46,399 bases of DNA from Micromonospora chalcea (GTDB lineage: Bacteria > Actinomycetota > Actinomycetes > Mycobacteriales > Micromonosporaceae), in NCBI RefSeq assembly GCF_002926165.1, contig NZ_MAGP01000133.1, forward strand, positions 1 to 46,399. Reading direction: 5' to 3'. The position numbers and the translations under genes are program-made. The notes under the pieces were generated by a model. That model made no database searches. It was not told the origin of the DNA and worked only from the letters and a program-made list of their open reading frames with translations. How positions within the stretch are numbered: position 1 is the stretch's first letter; each line of letters starts with the position of its first letter. Shown piece after piece: positions 34,635-42,380 of this stretch.

Positions 34635-36052
34635 TCGTAGTACATGGCGAACTCGTGCGGGGTCGGGCGCAGGCGTACCGGGTCGACCTCGTTGGCGTTC
34701 TTCCAGTCGACCCAGGTGGAGATCAGGTCGGCGGTGAAGACGTTGCCGTCGAGCAGGTAGTCGTGGTCGGTCTCCAGCGCCGCCAGCGCCTCGGGCAGCG
34801 ATCCGGGTACCTGCTTGACGTCGCCCCACTCCTCCGGGGGCAGGTCGTACAGGTCCTTGTCGATCGGCGCGGGCGGCTCGATCTTGTTCTTGATGCCGTC
34901 GAGACCGGCCATGAGCATGGCGGAGAAGGCCAGGTACGGGTTGCTGGACGGGTCCGGCACGCGGAACTCGACGCGCTTGGCCTTCGGGTTGCTGCCGGTC
35001 ACCGGGATGCGGGTGCAGGCGGAGCGGTTGCGCTGGGAGTAGACCAGGTTGACCGGCGCCTCGAAGCCGGGGACGAGACGGCGGTACGAGTTGATGGTCG
35101 GGTTGGTGAAGGCCAGCAGCGAGGGGGCGTGGTGCAGCAGGCCGCCGATGTACCAGCGGGCGGTGTCGGACAGGCCGGCGTAGCCGGTCTCGTCGTAGAA
35201 CAGCGGTTCGCCGCCGCGCCAGAGGCTCTGGTGGGTGTGCATGCCGGAGCCGTTGTCACCGAACACCGGCTTCGGCATGAACGTGGCGGTCTTGCCGTGC
35301 GCCCACGCCTCGTTCTTGATCAGGTACTTGAACAGCTGAAGCTCGTCGGCGGAGTGCAGCAGCGTCGAGAACCTGTAGTTGATCTCGGACTGCCCGCCGG
35401 TGCCCACCTCGTGGTGTGAGCGTTCCACAGTGAACCCGGCGTCGACCATCCGGCGGACCATGCTGTCGCGCAGGTCGGCGTAGTGGTCGACCGGGGGCAC
35501 GGGGAAGTAGCCGCCCTTGTACGCGGTCTTGTAGCCGCGGTTGCCGCCCTCCTCGATCCGCCCGGTGTTCCAGGCGCCCTCGATCGAGTCGATGTAGTAG
35601 AACGACTGGTGCGCCGAGGTCTCGTGGCGGATGGAGTCGAAGATGTAGAACTCCGCCTCCGCGCCGAAGTACGCGGTGTCGGCGATGCCGCTCGCCGCCA
35701 GATACGCCTCGGCCTTCTTCGCCACGTTGCGCGGATCCCGGGAGTACGCCTCCCTGGTGAACGGGTCGTGGACGAAGAAGTTCAACGCGACGGTCTTCTG
35801 CGCGCGGAACGGGTCCACGAACGCGGTCGCCACGTCCGGCAGCAGCAGCATGTCCGATTCGTGGATCGACTGGAAGCCGCGGATCGACGAGCCGTCGAAG
35901 GCGAGGCCGTCGCTGAACACGCTGTCGTCGAACGACTCGACCGGCAGGTTGAAGTGCTGCATCACGCCGGGCAGGTCACAGAAACGTACGTCGACGAACT
36001 TCACGTCCTCGTCGGTGAGGTATCGCAGGAGTTCCTCGGAATTGGCGAACAC
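34628..36052 (-). CDS. glnA: Glutamine synthetase type I
   Basis: This 474-residue enzyme makes glutamine from glutamate, ammonia and ATP as a dodecamer. Motifs are FDGSSIRGFQSIHESDM, the metal-site Glu in AYFGAEAEFYIFDS, the HHEVGTGGQSEINYRF active-site segment, NGSGMHTHQS, the glutamate-binding NRSACTRIP and EFRVPDPSSNPYLAF. The adenylylation loop DKDLYDLPPEE is intact (Tyr present), so control by GlnE is expected. I chose the GTG at 36052 (VFANSEELLRYLTDEDVKFV) because AGGAGG sits four bases before it and homologues start there. It is divergent from the asparagine-synthetase-like gene. Confidence 0.97.
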   Translation of the reverse strand: MFANSEELLRYLTDEDVKFVDVRFCDLPGVMQHFNLPVESFDDSVFSDGLAFDGSSIRGFQSIHESDMLLLPDVATAFVDPFRAQKTVALNFFVHDPFTREAYSRDPRNVAKKAEAYLAASGIADTAYFGAEAEFYIFDSIRHETSAHQSFYYIDSIEGAWNTGRIEEGGNRGYKTAYKGGYFPVPPVDHYADLRDSMVRRMVDAGFTVERSHHEVGTGGQSEINYRFSTLLHSADELQLFKYLIKNEAWAHGKTATFMPKPVFGDNGSGMHTHQSLWRGGEPLFYDETGYAGLSDTARWYIGGLLHHAPSLLAFTNPTINSYRRLVPGFEAPVNLVYSQRNRSACTRIPVTGSNPKAKRVEFRVPDPSSNPYLAFSAMLMAGLDGIKNKIEPPAPIDKDLYDLPPEEWGDVKQVPGSLPEALAALETDHDYLLDGNVFTADLISTWVDWKNANEVDPVRLRPTPHEFAMYYDC

Positions 36053-36286
36053 ACGTCCTCCTGGCAGGCGTCGTTGATCCTGGCCACGTCCCGTGGCCGG
36101 ACCGCCCGGGGACATGGCCCGTACCGCCACCGTACGACGGCGCGCCGTGCCCGGCTCGCCAACCGCCCATCCGGGTTTCCTTCGCCACAGGCCGGGTAGT
36201 CGCCGTACCCGGCGGACCGCCCGGGGAGACGACGCGGCGGGAGGTTGGCATGGTGGGTGCTCCGCGACTGACCGGTGGGCGCTGAG

Positions 36287-38071
36287 ATGTGCGGGATCAG
36301 CGGTGAGGCCAGGTTCGACGGGGTCACCCCCGACACCGACGCGGTGAATCGGATGACAGCGGCGATGCGTTCACGCGGCCCGGACGGTGAGGGCGCGTGG
36401 GACGACGGCTGGATCGCGCTGGGGCACCGCCGGCTCACCGTCATCGACCTGTCCGAGGCCGGCGCCCAGCCGATGGTCCGCGACGACCTCGGCCTGGCCC
36501 TGGTCTTCAACGGCTGCGTCTACAACTACCCGCAGCTGCGCGACGAACTGAGCACGGCCGGGCACACCTTCCACAGCACCAGCGACACCGAGGTGATCCT
36601 GGTGGCGTACGCGCAGTGGGGTGAGCGGTTCGTCGACCACCTGGTCGGCATGTTCGCCGTGGCGCTGGTGGACCGGCGTCGCCGCCGGCTCGTGCTGGCC
36701 CGCGACCGGCTCGGCATCAAGCCGCTGTACCTCGCCGAGTCCCCGGGCCGGCTCCGGTTCGCCTCCACGCTGCCGGCGCTGCTGGCCGGGGGCGACGTCG
36801 ACACCGGCATCGACCGGGTCGCGCTGCACCACTACCTGTCGTGGCACTCGATCGTGCCGGCGCCCCGCACCATCCTGCGCGGGATCCGCAAGCTGCCCCC
36901 GGCCACCGTCCGGGTGATCGACGCCGACGGGCACAGCAGCGAGCGCGTCTACTGGCGGCCCGAGTACCGGCGCGACCGGGCCCACGACGGCATGGACGCC
37001 GCCGACTGGCGGACCGCCGTCGGGGACGCGCTGCGCACGGCCGTACGCCGCCGGCTGGTCGCCGACGTGCCGGTCGGGGTGCTGCTCTCCGGCGGCCTCG
37101 ACTCCAGCATGATCGTCGCGCTGCTCGACGGCGCCGGTCAGCACCACCTCCAGACGTTCAGCATCGGGTTCGACAGCCGCGGCGACGAGGCCGGCGACGA
37201 GTTCCACTACTCCGACCTGGTCGCCCGCGCGTTCGGCACCGACCACCACCGCATCCAGCTCTCCGACGGCGATCTCGGCCCGGCCGTACGCGCCACCGTG
37301 GCGGCCATGACCGAACCGATGGGCAGCCACGACGTGGTGGCGTTCCACCTGCTCTCCGAGCAGGTCGCCCGGCACGTGAAGGTGGCGCAGTCGGGCCAGG
37401 GCGCCGACGAGGTGTTCGCCGGCTACGGCTACCACCACCGGCTCGCCGACGCGGCGCGGGAGAACGCCGCGGCCGAGTTCACCGCCGCGTTCTTCGACCG
37501 CGATCACGCCGAGCTGAACCGGGTGGTCGACCCCGCGTACACCTGTGAGCGCGACGCCAGCGGCGAGCTGGTCGCCGCGGACCTGGCCGCGCCCGGCGCG
37601 CAGACCGCCGTGGACGCGGTGCTGCGCCTGGACACGCACCTGATGCTGCCCGACGACCCGGTCAAACGCGTCGACAGCATGAGCATGGCCTGGGGACTGG
37701 AGGTGCGCACGCCCTTCCTCGACCAGGACCTGGTGGCGCTCGCCGCGGCCTGCCCGCCCGAGCACAAGCTGGCCCAGGGCGGCAAGGGCGTGCTCAAGGA
37801 GGTGGCCCGGGAAGTGCTGCCGGCCGAGGTCATCGACCGGCCCAAGGGCTACTTCCCGGTGCCGGCGCTGCGCAACGTCGACGGGCCCGTGCGAGAGTTG
37901 GTGGTCGAGGCGCTCAGCGCGCCCGAGGCGCGCCGGCGCGGGTTGTTCCGCCGGGAGTACGTCGACGAGCTGCTGGCCGAGCCGGACCGGGCGCAGGCCG
38001 CCGCCGGCAGCAACAAGCTGTGGCAACTGGGCCTGCTGGAGTTGTGGTTGCAGTCGCACGGCGTGAGCTGA
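36287..38071 (+). CDS. N-acetylglutaminylglutamine amidotransferase (asparagine-synthetase family)
   Basis: This 594-residue class II glutamine amidotransferase has the nucleophile Cys2 (MCGISGEARFDG), an N-terminal Ntn domain with RSRGPDGEGAW, LGHRRLTVIDLSEAGAQPM and VFNGCVYNY, and a C-terminal ATP-pyrophosphatase domain with LLSGGLDSSMIVALL. The GEARFDG..PDTDAV opening, the length and SGQGADEVFAGYGYHHRL fit the NAGGN amidotransferase subgroup better than AsnB proper. This subgroup makes the osmoprotectant N-acetylglutaminylglutamine amide. The usual partner, the NAGGN synthetase, is not next to it; only a YegP-like gene follows. GAG precedes the ATG weakly. It is divergent from glnA. Confidence 0.8.
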   Translation: MCGISGEARFDGVTPDTDAVNRMTAAMRSRGPDGEGAWDDGWIALGHRRLTVIDLSEAGAQPMVRDDLGLALVFNGCVYNYPQLRDELSTAGHTFHSTSDTEVILVAYAQWGERFVDHLVGMFAVALVDRRRRRLVLARDRLGIKPLYLAESPGRLRFASTLPALLAGGDVDTGIDRVALHHYLSWHSIVPAPRTILRGIRKLPPATVRVIDADGHSSERVYWRPEYRRDRAHDGMDAADWRTAVGDALRTAVRRRLVADVPVGVLLSGGLDSSMIVALLDGAGQHHLQTFSIGFDSRGDEAGDEFHYSDLVARAFGTDHHRIQLSDGDLGPAVRATVAAMTEPMGSHDVVAFHLLSEQVARHVKVAQSGQGADEVFAGYGYHHRLADAARENAAAEFTAAFFDRDHAELNRVVDPAYTCERDASGELVAADLAAPGAQTAVDAVLRLDTHLMLPDDPVKRVDSMSMAWGLEVRTPFLDQDLVALAAACPPEHKLAQGGKGVLKEVAREVLPAEVIDRPKGYFPVPALRNVDGPVRELVVEALSAPEARRRGLFRREYVDELLAEPDRAQAAAGSNKLWQLGLLELWLQSHGVS

Positions 38072-38103
38072 AGGGCCGCCCGGCCCGGGGCGGCGAGAGG
38101 AGC

Positions 38104-38367
38104 ATGGTGAAGTTCGTCATCGAGAGCGAAGCCGACGGCACCGTGGGGTTCACCGTGGTCGGCGGCGACGGGCGGGTGCTCGCCACCGGGCAGCCCTGCC
38201 CGGACAAGGGCGCGGCGCTGGCCGCGGTGGGTGAGCTGATGCACGGGCTGGGTGAAGCCTGCATCGAGGACCGGACGGGGGCGACCGCCGGGCCGGTGGC
38301 CGGCACCCGGACCGAGATCGGCGACGACATGTCCGACATCGGCCGCTCCGGCATCCCGCCGGTCTGA
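38104..38367 (+). CDS. DUF1508 (YegP-like) small protein
   Basis: This 87-residue protein has AGAGGAG before the ATG. KFVIESEADGTVGFTVVGGD followed by GRVLATGQPCPDKGAALAAV matches one YegP/DUF1508 repeat: a small beta fold in which a strand pair carries a residue run about GNGE..., then a helix. The C-terminal ~35 residues are low-complexity (Gly, Thr, Asp). It follows the amidotransferase by 32 bases and is probably co-transcribed. Its function is unknown. Confidence 0.72.
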   Translation: MVKFVIESEADGTVGFTVVGGDGRVLATGQPCPDKGAALAAVGELMHGLGEACIEDRTGATAGPVAGTRTEIGDDMSDIGRSGIPPV

Positions 38368-38380
38368 GGCTGCTTCCGTG

Positions 38381-38432
38381 GCCGCCCTCCGGGGCGGCTG
38401 GAACCCGCCCGGCCGGCCGGCCGGGCGGGTTC
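38381..38432. terminator. Double hairpin between convergent genes
   Basis: A short stem gccgccc/gggcggc (38381-38387 with 38392-38398) is followed at once by a 32-bp perfect palindrome at 38401-38432 with arms beginning gaacccgcccggcc. The second hairpin has a 14-bp stem with a four-base loop in practice. It ends seven bases before the stop of the small acidic gene on the other strand and can terminate both directions. Confidence 0.85.
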
Positions 38433-38438
38433 GTGCGC

Positions 38439-38609
38439 TCACTGCTCGTCGTCGAGCACGTCCGTGTGGCCGTCGCGGGTGACGGTGGGCGGGAGGTGCT
38501 CGTCCGGCTGGGGCGCCTCGGCCAGCGTGTGGTGCGGGTCGCCGTCGGGCGAGAACAGCACCCGATCGGTCTTGCGGGTCTTCTCCTGCTCCTCCTCCGG
38601 CTCAGTCAC
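38439..38609 (-). CDS. 56-residue acidic protein, unknown function
   Basis: A GTG six bases after GGAGGGAG opens a 56-codon frame. The protein is acidic and hydrophilic: MTEPEEEQEKTRKTDRVLFS then PDGDPHHTLAEAPQPDEHLP and a tail ending VLDDEQ. It has no membrane segment or known domain and looks intrinsically disordered. The strong ribosome binding site, the clean stop and the terminator placed exactly between it and the YegP-like gene all argue that it is expressed. Confidence 0.6.
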   Translation of the reverse strand: MTEPEEEQEKTRKTDRVLFSPDGDPHHTLAEAPQPDEHLPPTVTRDGHTDVLDDEQ

Positions 38610-39186
38610 CGCGTTCTCCCTCCGCTCACCGGCGCCCCGGGCAGGCCACCTCGCCCCACGCTATGCGCCGGACGGGCCCCGGGAGCGGGTTTCCGCCCGA
38701 CGGCTGCCCTGCGGTCATAGGTCCGGCCGGTGGCGGTCCGAACCGTGCGGTCGACTGAGGCTCGCGCACGCCGTCGTGGCCGGCGTGCCGATGTCCGACG
38801 CCAACCCCTGATCGTCCCGCCGCGTCGGCCCTTGGTCGTCCCGCCGCGCTAGCCGTCGCCATCACGGAGAGTAGCGCCGAAGCTGCGCCCGCATGGTTCA
38901 CCTCGGGCCACTTTGCTCTGCAGCCATCGACGCGGCGGTGACTCACGGCTACCGCTGCGTATGAGGCTGCAGAGCAAAGTCGCCGAAGAGGCAACAGCCT
39001 CGCCGACGACTGGTCGAATATTTTTCCTGCTCAGGTGTGGTGCGCCCGGAAGGGTGGTGCATTCGCCGAGGAAACCGCCTCTCACTCACTGTGACGAGGT
39101 GCTGGATGGGGTCGAGGTGACGGAAAGTCACGCCCTCGGTCCGGGCGCGGGGCGCTGAAGGCGGTGAAGCGGCAGCCGGATAAGGG
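38610..39186. other. Gene-free stretch of about 580 bp
   Basis: No frame here has a convincing start, codon bias or domain. It holds a direct repeat tcgtcccgccgcg at 38812-38824 and 38836-38848, the long inverted repeat at 38910-38980, and an unusually AT-rich patch around 39017-39030 (gtcgaatatttttcctg). The composition drop and repeats suggest the remains of an inserted element or an untranslated RNA; neither can be proven. Confidence 0.5.
38910..38980. repeat. 16-bp perfect inverted repeat with 39-base loop
   Basis: actttgctctgcagcc (38910-38925) and its exact complement ggctgcagagcaaagt (38965-38980) flank a 39-base spacer. The arms are less GC-rich than the surroundings, so the match is not a by-product of composition. 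No U-tract follows and no gene ends nearby, so a simple terminator is unlikely. A REP/MITE-type element or a structured RNA fits better. Confidence 0.8.
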
Positions 39187-39921
39187 TCAGGCAGCCCGCC
39201 AGTCGCGCACCAGGGCGGCCACGGTGGCGTGCCGCGCGTCCGGGTCGGCGCGCGTGGCCCGGTCGACGACCGCGCGTTCCGCGGTGGTGCCGCGCCAGCC
39301 GGACGGGCCGTCGAGCAGGTGGTGCAGCGTACGGCCGAGCGCGTGCACGGTGGTGCGCTCGTCGATGGTCGCGCCCCGGGTCAGCTCCTCCGGCGACAGG
39401 TAGCGGCGGGACCCGGGCAGCCGGTCGGAGTCGAGCACGAACGCCCCCGGCCGGTACTCGTCCAGGTCGATCAGCCACATCCGGCGGGCGTCGAAATCGT
39501 AGAGGAAGCAGCCGTCGTAAAGGTCGACAGCCACGTACCCGGCCGCGCTCACCGCCACGTGCGCGTCGAGGATCGCGTCCAGCGCCGCGCGTACCTCGGC
39601 GAGCGGGAGCCGCTGGAAGCGGGCCAGCCCGGCCCGGTCGCTGCCGTGGACGGTGGCGTGGTTGAGCACGACGCCGTTGCGCCACGGGTACACGACGGTC
39701 GGGCCGTCGGCGCCGTCGCGTACCAGCTCGGGCTGCACGAGCGCGGGGTGCCGGACCGCGGCGTGCAGGCCCAGGGCGCGGGTCAGCGACTCACGCGCCG
39801 CAGGCGTCGCGGCCCGCTTGACGAACCAGCGTCTGCCCGCCGACTCCACGCCGTAGGACACGCAGCCGGAGTCCTGGTCGCCGAAGACCACGAACGCGGC
39901 GGCCGGGTCCAGATCCCACAC
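39187..39921 (-). CDS. Atypical serine/threonine kinase-like protein
   Basis: This 244-residue single-domain protein has a kinase-like order of motifs. VVFGDQDSGCVSYGVESAGR forms a reduced glycine loop and RRWFVKRA gives the ATP-site Lys. The catalytic loop reads YVAVDLYDGCFLYDFD instead of HRDxKxxN, and the Mg motif is LIDLDEYRPG instead of DFG. A C-lobe follows (YLSPEELTRGATIDERTTVH, ALGRTLHHLL). The key Lys and acidic residues remain, so phosphotransfer is possible, but the family is divergent. GTG start (MWDLDPAAA); no clear ribosome binding site. Its target is unknown. Confidence 0.7.
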   Translation of the reverse strand: MWDLDPAAAFVVFGDQDSGCVSYGVESAGRRWFVKRAATPAARESLTRALGLHAAVRHPALVQPELVRDGADGPTVVYPWRNGVVLNHATVHGSDRAGLARFQRLPLAEVRAALDAILDAHVAVSAAGYVAVDLYDGCFLYDFDARRMWLIDLDEYRPGAFVLDSDRLPGSRRYLSPEELTRGATIDERTTVHALGRTLHHLLDGPSGWRGTTAERAVVDRATRADPDARHATVAALVRDWRAA

Positions 39922-39964
39922 ACGTCGAGGCTACGACGAAGCAGGACCGCGCCGGCCGCCGGAG

Positions 39965-40960
39965 TCAGTCCACCACCTCGATGACGTCGCCCGGCGCGCG
40001 GCGGGGCGCCGGCGGCAGCTCGGCCTCCGGGCCCCAGCCGACGCGCACGATCAGGTACGGGCTGCCGATGCCGGCGAGCAGGTCACGCATCATCCGGCGC
40101 GGCCAGGCCAGCTCGACGGCGTCGCTGAGCGGCGCGCTGGCCAGCCCTTCGGCGGTGGCGGTGAGCAGCAGCGCCGACAGCGCCTCGCCGCCGCGCAGCC
40201 AGGCGGCCGGCTCGTCGTCCTCACCGAACAGGATCAGGTACGCCGCGCCGCGGTCGAAGTCCGTGCCCGCGCTGAGGCCGGCCGCCCCGCCGGGCGCGTA
40301 GTCGCGCAGCGGCACCCGCCGTGGGGAGGGCCGCACGGCGGTGGCTGCGGGCACTCCGTCGCCGCTGCCCGCCGGCCGGTTGGTCCACCGGTTCAGCTCC
40401 TCCCGGTACGCGGGGTCGGCCAGCTCCGCCTCGGCGGCGCGGCCGGTGGACACGGCGAGCATCGGCATCTGGTCCGGCCGGACCACGTGCAGGTGGGCGC
40501 CCTCTGCCTCGACGGCGTCACCGAGCCGGGCCAGCACCGCCTCCGGCACCGGCCGGTCGCCGTACGCCCGCCGGTCGGTGCGGCGGCGCGGGATCGCGTC
40601 GACGAGCCGGCCCGCCGGCACGTCCAGGTCGATCGGGCCGGTCGTGCGGATCCGGGCCAGCAACGACGGGTCGGACGGGTCGGGCAGCCGCTCGACCACC
40701 GCCGCCCAGCCGAACGCCGCCAGCGACACGCGCGCGTGGTGCAGGGCGGCGCCGCAGCTCAGCATCAGCAACCGGCCGTCCGGGTCGGTGTGCGTGAGCT
40801 GCCGATCCGGGTCGCCGTGCAGCTCCAGCGCGTCCGCGGTGATCCGCCAGCGCCAGGGCTGGGTGTTGAACACCGACGGGGCGTGCAGGGACTGCCGGGC
40901 GGCCGCCTCGAGCACCCGTACCCTCGGGTCCTGGCCGGTGCGGGTCGGTGTGCTGGTCAT
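39965..40960 (-). CDS. Acg-like nitroreductase family protein
   Basis: This 331-residue protein is closely like Acg/Rv2032, the mycobacterial dormancy-linked nitroreductase fold. It has RQSLHAPSVFNTQPWRWRIT, the HARVSLAAFGW segment, RRRTDRRAYGDRPVPEAV, and the C-terminal WLRGGEALSALLLTATAEGL flavin-site region. AGGAGG lies six bases before the ATG. It is transcribed in the same direction as the PucR-type gene 106 bases upstream and the kinase-like gene 43 bases downstream. A paralogue sits at 27632-28648. Acg-type proteins bind flavin but often lack measurable nitroreductase activity. Confidence 0.85.
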   Translation of the reverse strand: MTSTPTRTGQDPRVRVLEAAARQSLHAPSVFNTQPWRWRITADALELHGDPDRQLTHTDPDGRLLMLSCGAALHHARVSLAAFGWAAVVERLPDPSDPSLLARIRTTGPIDLDVPAGRLVDAIPRRRTDRRAYGDRPVPEAVLARLGDAVEAEGAHLHVVRPDQMPMLAVSTGRAAEAELADPAYREELNRWTNRPAGSGDGVPAATAVRPSPRRVPLRDYAPGGAAGLSAGTDFDRGAAYLILFGEDDEPAAWLRGGEALSALLLTATAEGLASAPLSDAVELAWPRRMMRDLLAGIGSPYLIVRVGWGPEAELPPAPRRAPGDVIEVVD

Positions 40961-41066
40961 GGCGGCCCTCCTGGTTGCTCGTCCCCTTCCGACCCTGCCC
41001 GCCGCCGTCGGCGTCGGACAGGGCCGGAGGTCCCGGCCGCACCGGGCCGTGCGCCCCGGCGCGGCG

Positions 41067-42290
41067 TCAGGCGGCGTCCGGCTCCGGGGGTACGGCCAGC
41101 GCGATCGTGAGGTCGAGGACGGCGGCGGGGTCGAGCAGCCGGTCGCCGAACAGCTCACGGAGCTTGCCCATCCGGTAGCGGACGGTCTGCGGATGCACGA
41201 ACAGGTCGGCGGCCACGTCGTCGCGGCGTCCCTGGTGCAGCAGCCACGACCGCAGCGTCTCGGCCAGCCGGTGCGCGGTGGCCGGGGGCAGCGCGGCCAG
41301 CGGCGCGAGGGCCTGCGCGCGCAGGTCGGCCAGGGCCTCCGGGTCCATGCTGAGCAGCAGCGTGGCCAGATGACGCTCGGTGTCGACCGGTCCGGCGTCC
41401 GGCTCGCCGAGGCCGAGCGCGAGCGCCCGGGTGGCCCGCTGGTACGACGCGGCGACCCGGTGCCAGGGGCGGGCCGGGCCGAGCACCGCCCGGTGCCCGT
41501 GCAGCAGCCGGGTGAGCTGGCGGCGCCGGCCGCCGTGCATGTCCGGCACCAGCAGTACGGCCAGCTCCTCGACCGGGTTCATGCCGGGCAGGTCCTCGCC
41601 GCTCTCCAGCGTGTGCGGGCTGAGCAGCGCCAGAACGGCGCGCAGGTGCCGGCGGGGCAGCAGCACCACCGTCAGAGTCTGCGGCGGCGGCCAGTCGGCG
41701 CGCTCCGCGCTGCGCCGCAGCGACTCCTCCGGCTCACCGGCCAGCAGCTGCTGGGTGAGCCGTTCCAGGCTGCGGCGGCGCATCCGGCCGGCGCTGGCCA
41801 GCTCGTCGGCGTGCCCGGCCACGCTCGCCGCGGACAGCTCGTCGATGTACGCGAACATCAACTCAGCGAACTCGGCCACCGTCTCGGCGGCGAGCCCGCT
41901 GCGCACCGTCGTGGTGGACACCTCACGCCAGGCCACCCGGGCGCCCACCCGGTACGCGGCCAGCAGCGCGTCCATGCTGCGCCCCGAGCGGGCCTCACCG
42001 CTGCCCAGCGCGTACGCGGCCTCCAGCGCCGGGGCCAGGGGAGTGCTCGGGTCGAACGCCTGGGTACCCTCGATGAGCTGGAGGAACGTGCCGAGCGCGA
42101 TGCGTACCGCGTTTTCGATCTTCGCCCGCATGGCGCCGGTGAGCGCGCCGGAGTAGTCCGGCACCTCGGCGGTGATCGCGGAGACGGTCCGTTCGGCGAC
42201 CATCGGCAGCCGGTCGCGCAGCGTCGCGGCCATGCCGGCCTCGAGGTTGAGGTGCGCGGCGCGCTGCCCAGTGCCGGCCTCCAACGTCAT
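41067..42290 (-). CDS. PucR/CdaR-type helix-turn-helix regulator
   Basis: This 407-residue regulator has an N-terminal RsbRD-like/helical domain (about 20-150, including YSGALTGAMRAKIENAVRIA and RSMDALLAAYRVGARVAWRE), a variable middle, and a C-terminal PucR HTH (SWLLHQGRRDDVAADLFVHP, QTVRYRMGKLRELFGDRLLD). I chose the ATG at 42290 because GGAGGG lies six bases upstream; a TTG 18 bases earlier would put that site inside the gene. It is divergent, by 83 bases, from the reductase/desaturase pair. It is the obvious candidate regulator of that pair. Confidence 0.88.
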   Translation of the reverse strand: MTLEAGTGQRAAHLNLEAGMAATLRDRLPMVAERTVSAITAEVPDYSGALTGAMRAKIENAVRIALGTFLQLIEGTQAFDPSTPLAPALEAAYALGSGEARSGRSMDALLAAYRVGARVAWREVSTTTVRSGLAAETVAEFAELMFAYIDELSAASVAGHADELASAGRMRRRSLERLTQQLLAGEPEESLRRSAERADWPPPQTLTVVLLPRRHLRAVLALLSPHTLESGEDLPGMNPVEELAVLLVPDMHGGRRRQLTRLLHGHRAVLGPARPWHRVAASYQRATRALALGLGEPDAGPVDTERHLATLLLSMDPEALADLRAQALAPLAALPPATAHRLAETLRSWLLHQGRRDDVAADLFVHPQTVRYRMGKLRELFGDRLLDPAAVLDLTIALAVPPEPDAA

Positions 42291-42366
42291 GTTGTTCCCT
42301 CCGAACAAAAACCCGCGACCTTTTCACCTTTGCTGGTCAAGATGTTATGCGATCGGGCGGTCACGC

Positions 42367-42380
42367 TGGTCATATGACCA
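42367..42380. promoter_or_regulatory. 14-bp palindrome over the reductase start codon
   Basis: tggtcatatgacca is a perfect 14-bp palindrome whose centre contains the ATG of the ferredoxin-reductase gene. It lies in the divergent region shared with the PucR-type regulator and could be an operator. The position over the start codon also means part of the symmetry is coding. Confidence 0.45.
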
